From an uncultured Bacteroidales bacterium (GTDB lineage: Bacteria; Bacteroidota; Bacteroidia; Bacteroidales; Paludibacteraceae), in assembly GCA_944321895.1 (NCBI GenBank), contig CALUNA010000005.1, positions 1 through 64,000 of the forward strand: a DNA stretch of 64,000 nt, in the 5' to 3' direction. The notes beneath the pieces were generated by a model. It made no database searches. It was not told the DNA's origin and saw only the letters and a list, made by a program, of their open reading frames with translations. Every line of letters starts with the position of its first letter. Position 1 is the first letter of the stretch. Positions 7,770 through 16,216 of this stretch are shown here, piece by piece. Both the position numbers and the translations under genes were made by a program.

Positions 7770-8509
7770 CGACGGACTTTGTTAAAATAAAATGCTTTGT
7801 TTGTATTAATTTTCAACATTTTAAAGAAACAATCCCGAAGAAAAGACGTAACAGCAAGAAAATCAAATATATAGAATAGTGTGAATCCACTAATTTTCTC
7901 CCAAAATCACAGGAAGGAGAACCTCGGAAAGCCTTGTTAAAGCACCTCAACAAGGAAAAGTACGCCGTTTTCCGGACAACTCGCAGCAAAAAAAAGAGGC
8001 CATGTCCGTTAGAACTGCACCCCAAAAGCCTTGTGTCTAACTTCTGGGGTGCAATTCAATTTTGGCACAACCCCTTGAAAAAAACAGTTCACAAAGAAAC
8101 TCGGAAAGCATCCGATAACACACTTTCCTGCCCTACAAAAGCTCCCGTTTTCAGTCGCATCCGCATGTCACATCAAAAAAAACAGACCGGATACCCCGAC
8201 GCAACTTCCATGTAAAATAAACAATTATTAACACAGTATAGTTAACAAAACATAAACTATGCCATTTTGTTCGAAGACCACCAGGTCCGTATTTGCGCCG
8301 TATTTGCTTCGTACTAAGTCCGAGCACCAAATATGTTTCAATTTGTTAAAAACAAACCATCCATAACACCGTCTGAAAAAACACCGGACCATTATAGCTG
8401 GCAACATATCCGCCCATACCTGAAAGCCCACAGGAAAGCCCCGCAGGGAAACAATGCCCTTTTCCGGACAGCCACGGCAAAAGATTGCAGCTTATTCCGC
8501 TTTTTTGCG
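7770..8509. other. Gene-poor intergenic stretch
   Basis: About 740 bases lie between the HU-like promoter and the acyltransferase promoter. No reading frame here has family-like sequence or a credible start. The only structured item seen is the pair of 17-base inverted repeats at 8012-8057, described separately. Short stretches such as TTTTCCGGACA recur twice (near 7967 and 8461), hinting at decayed duplicated sequence. Confidence 0.5.
8012..8057. mobile_element. Relic of insertion-sequence ends (miniature inverted-repeat remnant)
   Basis: GAACTGCACCCCAAAAG at 8012-8028 and CTTCTGGGGTGCAATTC at 8041-8057 are inverted repeats matching at 15 of 17 positions. Only 12 bases, TTAGACA-like on one strand, separate them. 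Terminal repeats with TGCACCCCAAAAGTTAGAC are typical of IS3/IS150-group elements, so this looks like the two ends of such an element after loss of the whole transposase. It could instead be a plain hairpin; the resemblance to IS ends is recalled, not searched. Confidence 0.45.
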
Positions 8510-8517
8510 TATTTTTG
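8485..8517 (+). promoter_or_regulatory. Promoter for the acyltransferase-cca-lysR genes
   Basis: TTG at 8485-8487 and TATTTTTG at 8510-8517 form a -33/-7 pair with a 22-base spacer. It lies upstream of the ATG at 8560 and excludes the longer start at 8485. Confidence 0.5.
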
Positions 8518-8559
8518 CAGCAAAATCAGAACGGCTGCTTGCCAAACAAGAAAAAGAAC

Positions 8560-9915
8560 ATGGCTGAGATTTATGACTTACCACTCCGCTATTTTATTCC
8601 GAAACTCGGAGTAAACTATGCATTCAAACGTTATTACAGACCTTACATCGTGGTCGGCAAAGAAAACATCCCGCGCGATGAACCGTTCATTTTTGCAGCC
8701 AACCACCTGAACGCACTCATGGATGCGCTGGCCATGCTGTCCATCATGCCGTGGCGCCACAGCGTCGTTTTCCTGGCCCGCGCCGACATGTTCCGCAACA
8801 AAACAGCGGCTTTCTGGCTCAATTACCTGAAAATAATGCCGGCTTTCCGCATCCGTGACGGCCGCGAAAACATGACCCAGAACAACGACACGTTCGAAAA
8901 ATCGGTGGCCGTACTGCACGCCGGAAACGCCATCGGTATCCTGCCCGAAGGCAACCAGGGCTCCCAACGCAAAATGCGCCCGCTACAAAAAGGCATTTGC
9001 CGCATAGCCTTCACGGCACAAGAAAAATACGGACAGGAAAAAAAAGTAAAGGTCGTTCCTGTCGGACTGGACTACGGCGACTTTATCAAATACGGCAAAC
9101 ACATCATCATCAACATCGGAAAACCCATCGAGGTTGCCGACTACATGCCGGAATACACGGAAAACGCACCGGCGGCCATGAACAGCCTGCGCGACAAAAT
9201 AGCCGCCGACCTGCACAGCCTGACCCTTGACCTGGCAAGCAACGAACACTACGATGCTTTTGAAACAATAGCCTATGCGCTTGACCGTCATGCCTGCGAA
9301 CGGCAGCAACAAAAACCGGACGTGCTAAACAGGTTCCGCGCGCGGCAGCAACTGGCCGGGAAACTCTGTGCCACCGAGACAAGCAACCCGGAACATACGG
9401 CTATCCTGGCCACACAAGCCGCACGACTGAAACAGGCGCTAAAGGCTGTCAACCTGAAAACATGGCTGCTGCAACGCCCGAAACCGGGCATAGGCGGCCT
9501 GCTGCTCCAGCTGCTGGCGTTGCTGCTCTGCTCACCGATATTCATCATCGGTTTCGTGTGCAACTGCCTGCCCTTCTTCCTGCCGGTAATCATCCGCAGA
9601 GACCTGCTCAAGGCACGCAACCCCTTGTTCTATTCGTCCGTGCATTTCGGTTTCACACTGATTACATATCCGCTGCTCTATATCCTGCAATTGGTTGCTG
9701 TCGGCCTTTGCGTGTCGTGGCATCCGGCCGTGCTGTTGGGCGCACTGGCCGTATTCGCCCTGTCGGGCCGCCCAGCCTGCATCTGGTACAGCCAACTGCG
9801 CAAATGGATAGCCAAAATGCGTTACACACGGCTTTACCGCAAGAAAGACAAAAAACTGCAGGAAGCCATACAGGCATACAACGAACTGGAAAAATGGTAT
9901 GACACGCAATGCTGA
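8560..9915 (+). CDS. Glycerolipid acyltransferase (PlsC/GPAT-like) with C-terminal membrane region
   Basis: This 451-residue protein belongs to the 1-acylglycerol-3-phosphate acyltransferase superfamily, which transfers acyl chains onto glycerol phosphates for membrane lipids. The catalytic block is ANHLNALMDAL, with His and Asp five residues apart instead of the more usual four, as in the yeast glycerol-3-phosphate acyltransferase type. LPEGNQGS is the second substrate-binding block. The last 150 residues contain two or three hydrophobic segments (around 305-335, 352-375 and 382-396), so the enzyme should sit in the inner membrane. The start is set by the conserved MAEIYDLPLRYF beginning and the upstream promoter. 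Its stop lies eight bases before cca. Exact substrate is not known. Confidence 0.85.
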   Translation: MAEIYDLPLRYFIPKLGVNYAFKRYYRPYIVVGKENIPRDEPFIFAANHLNALMDALAMLSIMPWRHSVVFLARADMFRNKTAAFWLNYLKIMPAFRIRDGRENMTQNNDTFEKSVAVLHAGNAIGILPEGNQGSQRKMRPLQKGICRIAFTAQEKYGQEKKVKVVPVGLDYGDFIKYGKHIIINIGKPIEVADYMPEYTENAPAAMNSLRDKIAADLHSLTLDLASNEHYDAFETIAYALDRHACERQQQKPDVLNRFRARQQLAGKLCATETSNPEHTAILATQAARLKQALKAVNLKTWLLQRPKPGIGGLLLQLLALLLCSPIFIIGFVCNCLPFFLPVIIRRDLLKARNPLFYSSVHFGFTLITYPLLYILQLVAVGLCVSWHPAVLLGALAVFALSGRPACIWYSQLRKWIAKMRYTRLYRKKDKKLQEAIQAYNELEKWYDTQC

Positions 9916-9922
9916 ACCCATC

Positions 9923-11350
9923 ATGAACTATTCCGACAAGCTCCAGGAACCGGTATTTCACATTCTGTCGGACATTGCCGACGAAATGGGCAGGGAAAGC
10001 TATGTCATTGGCGGATATGTGCGCGACTTGTTCCTGCACCGCCCATCCAAAGACATAGATATCGTGGTGGTCGGAAGCGGGATAGAAATGGCACAGGCTT
10101 TCGCCAGAAAACTGGGCAAGCACGCGCATTTGTCCGTGTTCAAAAACTTCGGCACGGCACAAGTCAAATACAAGGATCTGGAAGTGGAATTTGTCGGCGC
10201 GCGCCGCGAATCGTACCGGCACGACTCCCGCAACCCCATTGTGGAGGACGGCACGCTGGAAGACGACCAGAACCGGCGCGACTTTACCATAAACGCGCTC
10301 GCCCTGTGCCTGAACAAAGACCGTTTCGGCGAACTGGTGGACCCGTTCGGAGGCATGGAAGACATGGAGAACCTGATTATCCGCACGCCGCTCGACCCGG
10401 ACATCACCTTTTCCGACGACCCGCTGCGCATGATGCGCGGCATACGCTTCGCCTCCCAACTCGGTTTCTACCTGGAACTGGAAACATTCGAGGCCATAGA
10501 ACGCAACAAGGAACGCATTTCCATTATCAGCCGCGAGCGGATTATTGACGAGTTGAACAAAATCATGATGTCGCGGCGGCCATCGGTAGGATTCCTGCTG
10601 CTGGACAAAACCGGCCTGCTGCCGCTGATTTTCCCGGAACTTGCCGCCCTCAAAGGCACGCAAACCATTGACGGATGCGGCCACAAGGACAATTTCATGC
10701 ACACGATAACCGTCGTGGACAAGGTGGCCGAAACATCGGACAACCTGTGGCTGCGCTGGGCGGCACTGCTGCACGACATAGGAAAACCGCGCACAAAACG
10801 TTACGACCAACGCCTCGGCTGGACATTCCACAACCATAATTTTGTCGGTGCTAAAATGATTCCGGGCATATTCAGAACCATGAAGCTGCCGCTGAACGAC
10901 AAAATGAAATATGTGCAGAAATTAGTCAACCTGCACATGCGCCCCATTGTGCTCAGCGAGGACGAAATCACCGACTCGGCCGTAAGGCGGCTGCTCTTCG
11001 AGGCCGGCAACGACATTGACGACCTGATGGTGCTGTGCAATGCGGACATCACATCCAAGAATCAGGAAAAAGTGAAACGCTACCGCCAGAACTTCCAGAT
11101 AGTGCGCCAGAAACTGAAAGACATAGAAGAAAAAGACCGTATCCGCAATTTCCAGCCGCCCATTAACGGCCAGGAAATCATGGACACGTTCAACCTGCCG
11201 CCCTGCAACCAGGTAGGCGACCTGAAAGCCGCCATCAAGGATGCCATTCTGGATGGCATCATCCCGAATGAATATGAGGCCGCCCATGCGTTCATGCTGC
11301 AAAAAGCGGCCGAAATGGGCATTGGAAAACCCGCAGAAACAACCGCATAA
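9923..11350 (+). CDS. cca: CCA-adding tRNA nucleotidyltransferase with HD domain
   Basis: This 475-residue enzyme adds or repairs the 3'-terminal CCA of tRNAs. The nucleotidyltransferase core has GGYVRD at 30-35 and catalytic acids D44 and D46 in KDIDIV; the RNA-binding middle follows. An HD-type phosphohydrolase motif, LLHDIGKPRTK, lies near 282. Length and layout fit the bacterial CCA/PAP family with HD domain. The ATG at 9923 gives the conserved start; an upstream ATG at 9899 would overlap the acyltransferase. The only tRNA gene in the window lacks an encoded CCA, which fits a need for this enzyme. An alternative label is poly(A) polymerase family, but the CCA role is more likely in this phylum. 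Confidence 0.9.
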   Translation: MNYSDKLQEPVFHILSDIADEMGRESYVIGGYVRDLFLHRPSKDIDIVVVGSGIEMAQAFARKLGKHAHLSVFKNFGTAQVKYKDLEVEFVGARRESYRHDSRNPIVEDGTLEDDQNRRDFTINALALCLNKDRFGELVDPFGGMEDMENLIIRTPLDPDITFSDDPLRMMRGIRFASQLGFYLELETFEAIERNKERISIISRERIIDELNKIMMSRRPSVGFLLLDKTGLLPLIFPELAALKGTQTIDGCGHKDNFMHTITVVDKVAETSDNLWLRWAALLHDIGKPRTKRYDQRLGWTFHNHNFVGAKMIPGIFRTMKLPLNDKMKYVQKLVNLHMRPIVLSEDEITDSAVRRLLFEAGNDIDDLMVLCNADITSKNQEKVKRYRQNFQIVRQKLKDIEEKDRIRNFQPPINGQEIMDTFNLPPCNQVGDLKAAIKDAILDGIIPNEYEAAHAFMLQKAAEMGIGKPAETTA

Positions 11351-11369
11351 ATCTTCCATATACGACACC

Positions 11370-12275
11370 ATGACCGATTTCCGCCTGAAAGTATTTGTCA
11401 GCGTAGCCAGAAACCTGAGCTTCACCAAAGCCGCAGAAGAGATTTTCATCAGCCAGCCGGCCATTACCAAACACATCAAGGAGCTTGAAAGCACCTTCCA
11501 GACGCCCTTGTTCGAACGGTTCGGCAACAAAATATCGCTGACAGCCGCCGGCAAACTGCTGTTGGAACACAGCCAGCACATTCTGGAAGCATACAACCGC
11601 ATGGATTACGAAATGAGCATGCTCCGCAACTCCGGACAAGGCGAACTACGCATGGGAGCCAGCACAACCATAGCCCAATACGTGTTGCCACCACTGCTGG
11701 CGGAATTTTCCGAGAAATTCCCGCACATATCCATTTCCATGCTGAACGACAACTCGGCCGGCATAGAAAACGCCCTGCAACAGCACCAGATTGATTTGGG
11801 CATGGTGGAAGGACAGCACAAGCAAGTGAATCTGAAATACAGCAAATTCATGGACGATGAGCTGGTGGCTGTCGTACACAACCGCAGCAAACTGGCAGTA
11901 CATGATGAAATTACCGTAAGACAGTTGCAGCAAATACCGCTCGTGCTCCGTGAGAACGGTTCCGGCACACTGGAAATCATCAAAACAGCCCTGTCAGCCC
12001 ACAACCTGAAACTGTCCGACATGTGCATACGGCTGCAACTGGGCAGCACGGAAAGCATCAAGCGTTTTCTGGAAAACGCCGACTGCATGAGCATTCTTTC
12101 CATTCGTTCCATCAACCGCGAACTGGCACAGGGACTTTTCAAGATTGTGGAAATCAGCGACATGGATATGCCACGAGAATTTCACTTCGTGCAACGACAG
12201 GGCGAAGAAACCGGCCTGCCGCAACAGTTCATCCGCTTTACCGAGTTGTGTTCCAAAGACAAGCTCTTCCGATAA
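11370..12275 (+). CDS. LysR family transcriptional regulator
   Basis: This 301-residue regulator has the LysR N-terminal winged helix (residues 3-60, with SFTKAAEEIFISQPAITKHI) and a periplasmic-binding-protein-like effector domain from about residue 90 to the end. LysR proteins are usually tetramers that activate or repress target genes upon binding a small ligand. It follows cca by 19 bases on the same strand and could share its transcript. No divergently transcribed neighbour, the usual target of a LysR regulator, is present. The ligand and regulon cannot be told from sequence. Confidence 0.92.
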   Translation: MTDFRLKVFVSVARNLSFTKAAEEIFISQPAITKHIKELESTFQTPLFERFGNKISLTAAGKLLLEHSQHILEAYNRMDYEMSMLRNSGQGELRMGASTTIAQYVLPPLLAEFSEKFPHISISMLNDNSAGIENALQQHQIDLGMVEGQHKQVNLKYSKFMDDELVAVVHNRSKLAVHDEITVRQLQQIPLVLRENGSGTLEIIKTALSAHNLKLSDMCIRLQLGSTESIKRFLENADCMSILSIRSINRELAQGLFKIVEISDMDMPREFHFVQRQGEETGLPQQFIRFTELCSKDKLFR

Positions 12276-12304
12276 AGTGCAAAAAACAGGGGAAAACAAA
12301 AAAA

Positions 12305-13051
12305 TCAGAAACTGAGTGCCACGCGTATGCCACCGCCAAAAATGCTGGCATTGCCTTCATAGCCGAAAGTTTCATTTTCGATGACACGCCTCAGCTCCGC
12401 CGTTGTCTGCTGCACACGGAAAAAAGCCCCGATATGAAATGCTGTGCGGCTGTTGATGCAGTATCTGCCGCCAACAGAAAGTTCGGAAAACAAGCCGCTG
12501 CCCATATCGCCGTCCACCCTGAACATGTAGCCCGCACCAAGCGAAAAATCAGGCGAAAAACGTTTTTTCTGGAAACTGGTGTTCAAATGCAAAAACAGCG
12601 GGATGAACCGTGAAGGATTATCGGGTACGAAAATCTTGGTATAGCCGAAGCCGGCGCCAAGGAAGATGTTTTCCGGCAGCAGATTCCTGACACCCAGAAT
12701 CATGTGCAAGTCGACAAAACCGGTCGCCCCATGCTGCGGGACACTGCACAAACCACCCTGTCCGGCCACAATCATGCCAAAAGCCGGAGTCTGCTTTACC
12801 GGCATCCAGCCGGTGTCCTGCTGCAAATCGGCATCAGTTGCCGCGCGTATCTGCCTGACTTCAGCTGCCGGATACTGAAACTTCTCACCGGCTTCAGTCT
12901 CCATGACAACGACATCGGCCGACTGGAACACGACAGTACCGCACTTTACCTCGCCCGACTGCAATTCCAGGACCTGCATTTCTGCCGTTTCCTGCGCAAA
13001 AACAAAGCCTGCAAACAGGACAAGTACACTTATGGCAACTATGCGATTCAT
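12305..13051 (-). CDS. Outer-membrane beta-barrel-like secreted protein
   Basis: This 248-residue protein has a clear signal peptide (residues 1-19, ending VFAQ). An early soluble segment (22-70) resembles the short domain that reads LQSGEVKCGTVVFQSADVVV. The rest has alternating aromatic and glycine-rich strands (GAGFGYTKIF, LGAGYMFRVDG) and ends in a Phe, typical of outer-membrane barrels. It is the last gene of the nptA-argD run, 12 bases after argD. No family with a known function was recognised. Confidence 0.7.
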   Translation of the reverse strand: MNRIVAISVLVLFAGFVFAQETAEMQVLELQSGEVKCGTVVFQSADVVVMETEAGEKFQYPAAEVRQIRAATDADLQQDTGWMPVKQTPAFGMIVAGQGGLCSVPQHGATGFVDLHMILGVRNLLPENIFLGAGFGYTKIFVPDNPSRFIPLFLHLNTSFQKKRFSPDFSLGAGYMFRVDGDMGSGLFSELSVGGRYCINSRTAFHIGAFFRVQQTTAELRRVIENETFGYEGNASIFGGGIRVALSF

Positions 13052-13063
13052 ATTTTTCAGATA

Positions 13064-14194
13064 TTAATTCAATCCCTTCAAGACCGTTTCCAAACGTTTC
13101 AGGAACAAATCGGCGTCTTCTTTTGACAGGCACAAAGGCGGCAAAAGACGGATTACGTTCGTTCCGCTGGCTCCCGTAAACACATGTTGTTCATACAACA
13201 GCTTTTCCCGGAGAAGCTTTACGGGTTTTTCAAATTCCAGGCCAATCATCAGGCCGCGTCCACGCACCTCCTTGATTTGCGGGAACTGTTCCAGGGCTTC
13301 TTTAAGGTATGCGCCTACCCGCAGGCTGTTTTCCATCAGTTTTTCGGCCTGCATAATGTCGAGCACGGCAATGGCTGCCGTACAAGCCAGATGATTGCCC
13401 CCGAATGTCGTGCCCAACATTCCGTATTCGGGTTTGAATTTCGGGCTAATCAGCACGCCGCCTATGGGAAAACCGTTGCCCATACCCTTGGCTACCGTAA
13501 TCATATCGGGACGGATGCCGGCATACTGATGGGCAAAAAATTTGCCGCTACGTCCATAACCGGACTGGATTTCATCCAGAATCAGCACCGTGCCGGTGCG
13601 GTTGCAGGCTGCCTGCAACTGGCGGAGGAACTCATCATCCGGAACGCGGATGCCGCCTACGCCCTGTATGCCTTCCACTATAACGGCGCAAATATCACCC
13701 TTGTCCAGCGATTTGACAATACGTTCCATATCGTTCATCGGAACAAATTCCACCTCGCCGGCATTTATCGGAGCTGTTATTTTGGGATTATCCGTTACAC
13801 GGACCGCCCCGGAAGTACGCCCGTGGAATGCTCCGCACAAGGCCATGGCCTTTTTCCGGCCATTGTAGAACGAGGCCAGTTTCAGGGCATTTTCATTGGC
13901 TTCCGCACCGGAATTAATCAGGAAAAGACTGCAATCATCATATCCGGACATTTTACCCAACTTGTGCGCAAGCTCGCGTTGCAAGCTGTTTTGCACGGAA
14001 TTGGAATAAAATATAAGTTTCTCCATCTGTGCCTGCAACTGCTGCAAGTAATACGGATGCGAATGCCCCACCGAAATCACGGCATGGCCGCCATACAAAT
14101 CCAGATATTCCTGTCCTTCCTTGTCGAACGTGCGGCAACCTTCGCCTCTCACAATTTCCACATCAAACAGCGGATATACATCAAACAAATCCAT
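13064..14194 (-). CDS. argD: Acetylornithine/succinylornithine aminotransferase
   Basis: This 376-residue class III PLP-dependent aminotransferase is of the ArgD type. It would catalyse the glutamate-dependent amination step of arginine synthesis, which in Bacteroides uses succinylated intermediates. Visible features are NSGAEANENALK (phosphate/PLP binding, 94-105), LDEIQSGYGR at 206-215 and the Schiff-base lysine K236 in TVAKGMGNGFPIGG. The protein is of normal length and all active-site blocks are present. It lies alone among non-arginine genes, between nptA (11 bases) and an outer-membrane protein. Succinyl versus acetyl substrate is inferred from the phylum only. Confidence 0.9.
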   Translation of the reverse strand: MDLFDVYPLFDVEIVRGEGCRTFDKEGQEYLDLYGGHAVISVGHSHPYYLQQLQAQMEKLIFYSNSVQNSLQRELAHKLGKMSGYDDCSLFLINSGAEANENALKLASFYNGRKKAMALCGAFHGRTSGAVRVTDNPKITAPINAGEVEFVPMNDMERIVKSLDKGDICAVIVEGIQGVGGIRVPDDEFLRQLQAACNRTGTVLILDEIQSGYGRSGKFFAHQYAGIRPDMITVAKGMGNGFPIGGVLISPKFKPEYGMLGTTFGGNHLACTAAIAVLDIMQAEKLMENSLRVGAYLKEALEQFPQIKEVRGRGLMIGLEFEKPVKLLREKLLYEQHVFTGASGTNVIRLLPPLCLSKEDADLFLKRLETVLKGLN

Positions 14195-14205
14195 TATACA
14201 TTCAT

Positions 14206-16011
14206 TTAGTCGGTCACTTCATGCAAGGCTTCCATCACGTTTATGATATAGTCGCCCAGTTTCTCGCACTCGACAATCGTATCCATATAGGTGACACTGG
14301 CCTGGTATGGATATTTCTTCTCGTTTACGTTTACTATGTTCTGAATCTTGAGCTGGTTGCGGAAGTTGTTTATCTCCGCCTCTATGTTTTTGGAACGGTT
14401 GAAAACGTCATCGCTGATATGGTTACTCTGCAATGATATGTCCATTTGATAAACAGCACCTTCCACCAGATTGAACATCAGCTCAATGTTGTTTTCCACT
14501 TCCGGAATATAAGTCAGATTCTCATTTCGCTGACGCTGTATGACACGCGCAATGTTATAGCAACTGTCGTTCACACTTTCTATTTCCGAGATGACACGCA
14601 ACATGATATGCAGTTCATGCTTTGTAGGTTCGCTCAGACGGCCATCGGCCACCGCATTCAGGTAGCTCGCAATCTCTACTTCCATACGGTCACTGATATT
14701 TTCATACTTTTCTATGCGGCTGAACTCCTTGGTAAACTCGTTTTCATTCTTTTCGTGATACAAATGCCTTACAAGCCCGAACATTTTGTACGTTCTGTCG
14801 CCATAGGACTTGATTTCTTTCCACGCCTGCAGAATGGAAAGTTCGGAAGTGGAAAGCATACCGGTAGAAATATACTTCAACTGGAATTCCACATCTTCCG
14901 CATTGTCTTTCGGTTTAATCAAGGCTGTAACACACTTGGCTATCAGTCCGACAAACCAGATCATAATGGTCGTATTGATCAGATTGAACATGGTGTGGAA
15001 CAAAGACAAAGCGTATGTAGTTGCCACCTGATAGCCCTGCAACTGCTGGCGAAGCGCTTCCTGCTCCGGTGTCAAGGTTGCATCCGGATTGCTGATAAAC
15101 TGCAGGGTTTCCGGAGACAAGGAGTGTGCAAACGTAGTCAGTTGTGTCGGGTCACCTGGCCCCAGAGTACCGACCAAATGAGCTATCATGCGAGTAAACG
15201 GATAAAACACGCACAACATCCAGATTACGCCGAACACATTGAACATCAGGTGGGAAAGGGCCGCCCGTTTGGCAGATATGTTGGCCGGAATGGCGGCTAT
15301 GTTGGCCGTAATGGTTGTTCCGATATTTTCGCCCAGAACCATGGCTGCAGCCAGTTCAAACGGAATCCAACCCTTGCTGCACATAATCAGCGTGATGGCC
15401 ATGGTTGCACTGGAACTCTGCACGACAACAGTAAGTATGGTTCCTATCAGCAGGAAAATCAGCACCGAGCCAAAGCCCATTTCCGTCCAGCGGGACAGGA
15501 AAGCCAGCATCTCAGGATTGGATTGCAAATCAGGCACCGAATTTTTCAGCATCTCCAGCCCCATGAACAACAGTGCAAAGCCCATGATAAACTCACCCCA
15601 TGACTTGCGTTTTCCCTTGTTGGAAAAAATAAACGGAATGGAAATGGCGATAAGCGGCACCGCAAACGAGGCTATGCTGACCTTGAAACCAAACAAGGAT
15701 ATAATCCATGCTGTTACCGTCGTTCCGATATTGGCACCCATGATAACGGTAATGGATTGCATCAGCGTGAGTAATCCTGCGTTGACAAAACTGACTACCA
15801 TAACGGTAGTTGCTGAAGAAGACTGGATTAAGGCGGTGATCAGAAGACCGGTCAAAACACCCATAACCCGATTCTTGGTCATGGCAGTAAGGATAGATCG
15901 AAGTTTATTTCCGGCCACTTTTTGCAGGGCTTCGCTCATAAGTTTCATGCCGTACAGGAAAAGACCCAGCGACCCAATGAGCGTCATAAAATCGAAGAAT
16001 GAATACTCCAT
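14206..16011 (-). CDS. nptA: Sodium/phosphate cotransporter family protein with PhoU-like tail
   Basis: This 601-residue inner-membrane protein has the duplicated Na/Pi cotransporter domain. Each half carries the QSSSATT or QSSSATM signature (in residues 60-75 and 195-210). Eight or so hydrophobic segments fill residues 1-370, and the C-terminal 200 residues form a helical PhoU-like domain (SEIESVNDSCYNIARVIQRQ). It likely couples sodium entry to phosphate uptake; some relatives export phosphate or handle other anions. The start is supported by a strong promoter 28 bases upstream. It heads an operon with argD and an outer-membrane protein. Confidence 0.9.
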   Translation of the reverse strand: MEYSFFDFMTLIGSLGLFLYGMKLMSEALQKVAGNKLRSILTAMTKNRVMGVLTGLLITALIQSSSATTVMVVSFVNAGLLTLMQSITVIMGANIGTTVTAWIISLFGFKVSIASFAVPLIAISIPFIFSNKGKRKSWGEFIMGFALLFMGLEMLKNSVPDLQSNPEMLAFLSRWTEMGFGSVLIFLLIGTILTVVVQSSSATMAITLIMCSKGWIPFELAAAMVLGENIGTTITANIAAIPANISAKRAALSHLMFNVFGVIWMLCVFYPFTRMIAHLVGTLGPGDPTQLTTFAHSLSPETLQFISNPDATLTPEQEALRQQLQGYQVATTYALSLFHTMFNLINTTIMIWFVGLIAKCVTALIKPKDNAEDVEFQLKYISTGMLSTSELSILQAWKEIKSYGDRTYKMFGLVRHLYHEKNENEFTKEFSRIEKYENISDRMEVEIASYLNAVADGRLSEPTKHELHIMLRVISEIESVNDSCYNIARVIQRQRNENLTYIPEVENNIELMFNLVEGAVYQMDISLQSNHISDDVFNRSKNIEAEINNFRNQLKIQNIVNVNEKKYPYQASVTYMDTIVECEKLGDYIINVMEALHEVTD

Positions 16012-16038
16012 ACGATTATTTGCGAATTAAAATTTTCG

Positions 16039-16070
16039 CAAATTTACTCCAAATTAGGGGTTTGTACAAA
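16039..16070 (-). promoter_or_regulatory. Promoter for nptA-argD
   Basis: On the minus strand TTTG (16067-16070) and TAAATTTG (16039-16046) are separated by exactly 20 bases, a full Bacteroidota -33/-7 promoter. The nptA ATG is at 16011. Confidence 0.7.
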
Positions 16071-16129
16071 AAAAAAAGGATAAAATTTGTCCGACAGGCT
16101 CTACAGCTTTTTAATCAATTGATTTTTTG

Positions 16130-16137
16130 TAACTTTG
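16130..16137 (+). promoter_or_regulatory. Promoter -7 box for argS
   Basis: TAACTTTG matches TAnnTTTG and lies 79 bases upstream of the argS ATG. The -33 region is T-rich (CTTTTT) without a clear TTTG. Confidence 0.5.
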
Positions 16138-16216
16138 CGCCTTCATAAAAAAGCAGGGACAAACGGCCCTGCCGTTCGTCTGACAATACACATATTTATT
16201 TCAGTTACCCAAAATT

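Noticed and set aside
9662-10837. Long minus-strand frame of 391 codons opposite the acyltransferase end and cca
   Set aside because: It is antisense to a well-conserved gene, has low-complexity Val/His/Gln-rich sequence typical of reversed GC-rich codons, and has no family match or promoter.
12894-13133. Small minus-strand frame overlapping the argD end and the outer-membrane protein start
   Set aside because: It is in another frame of two well-supported genes and has no family-like sequence.
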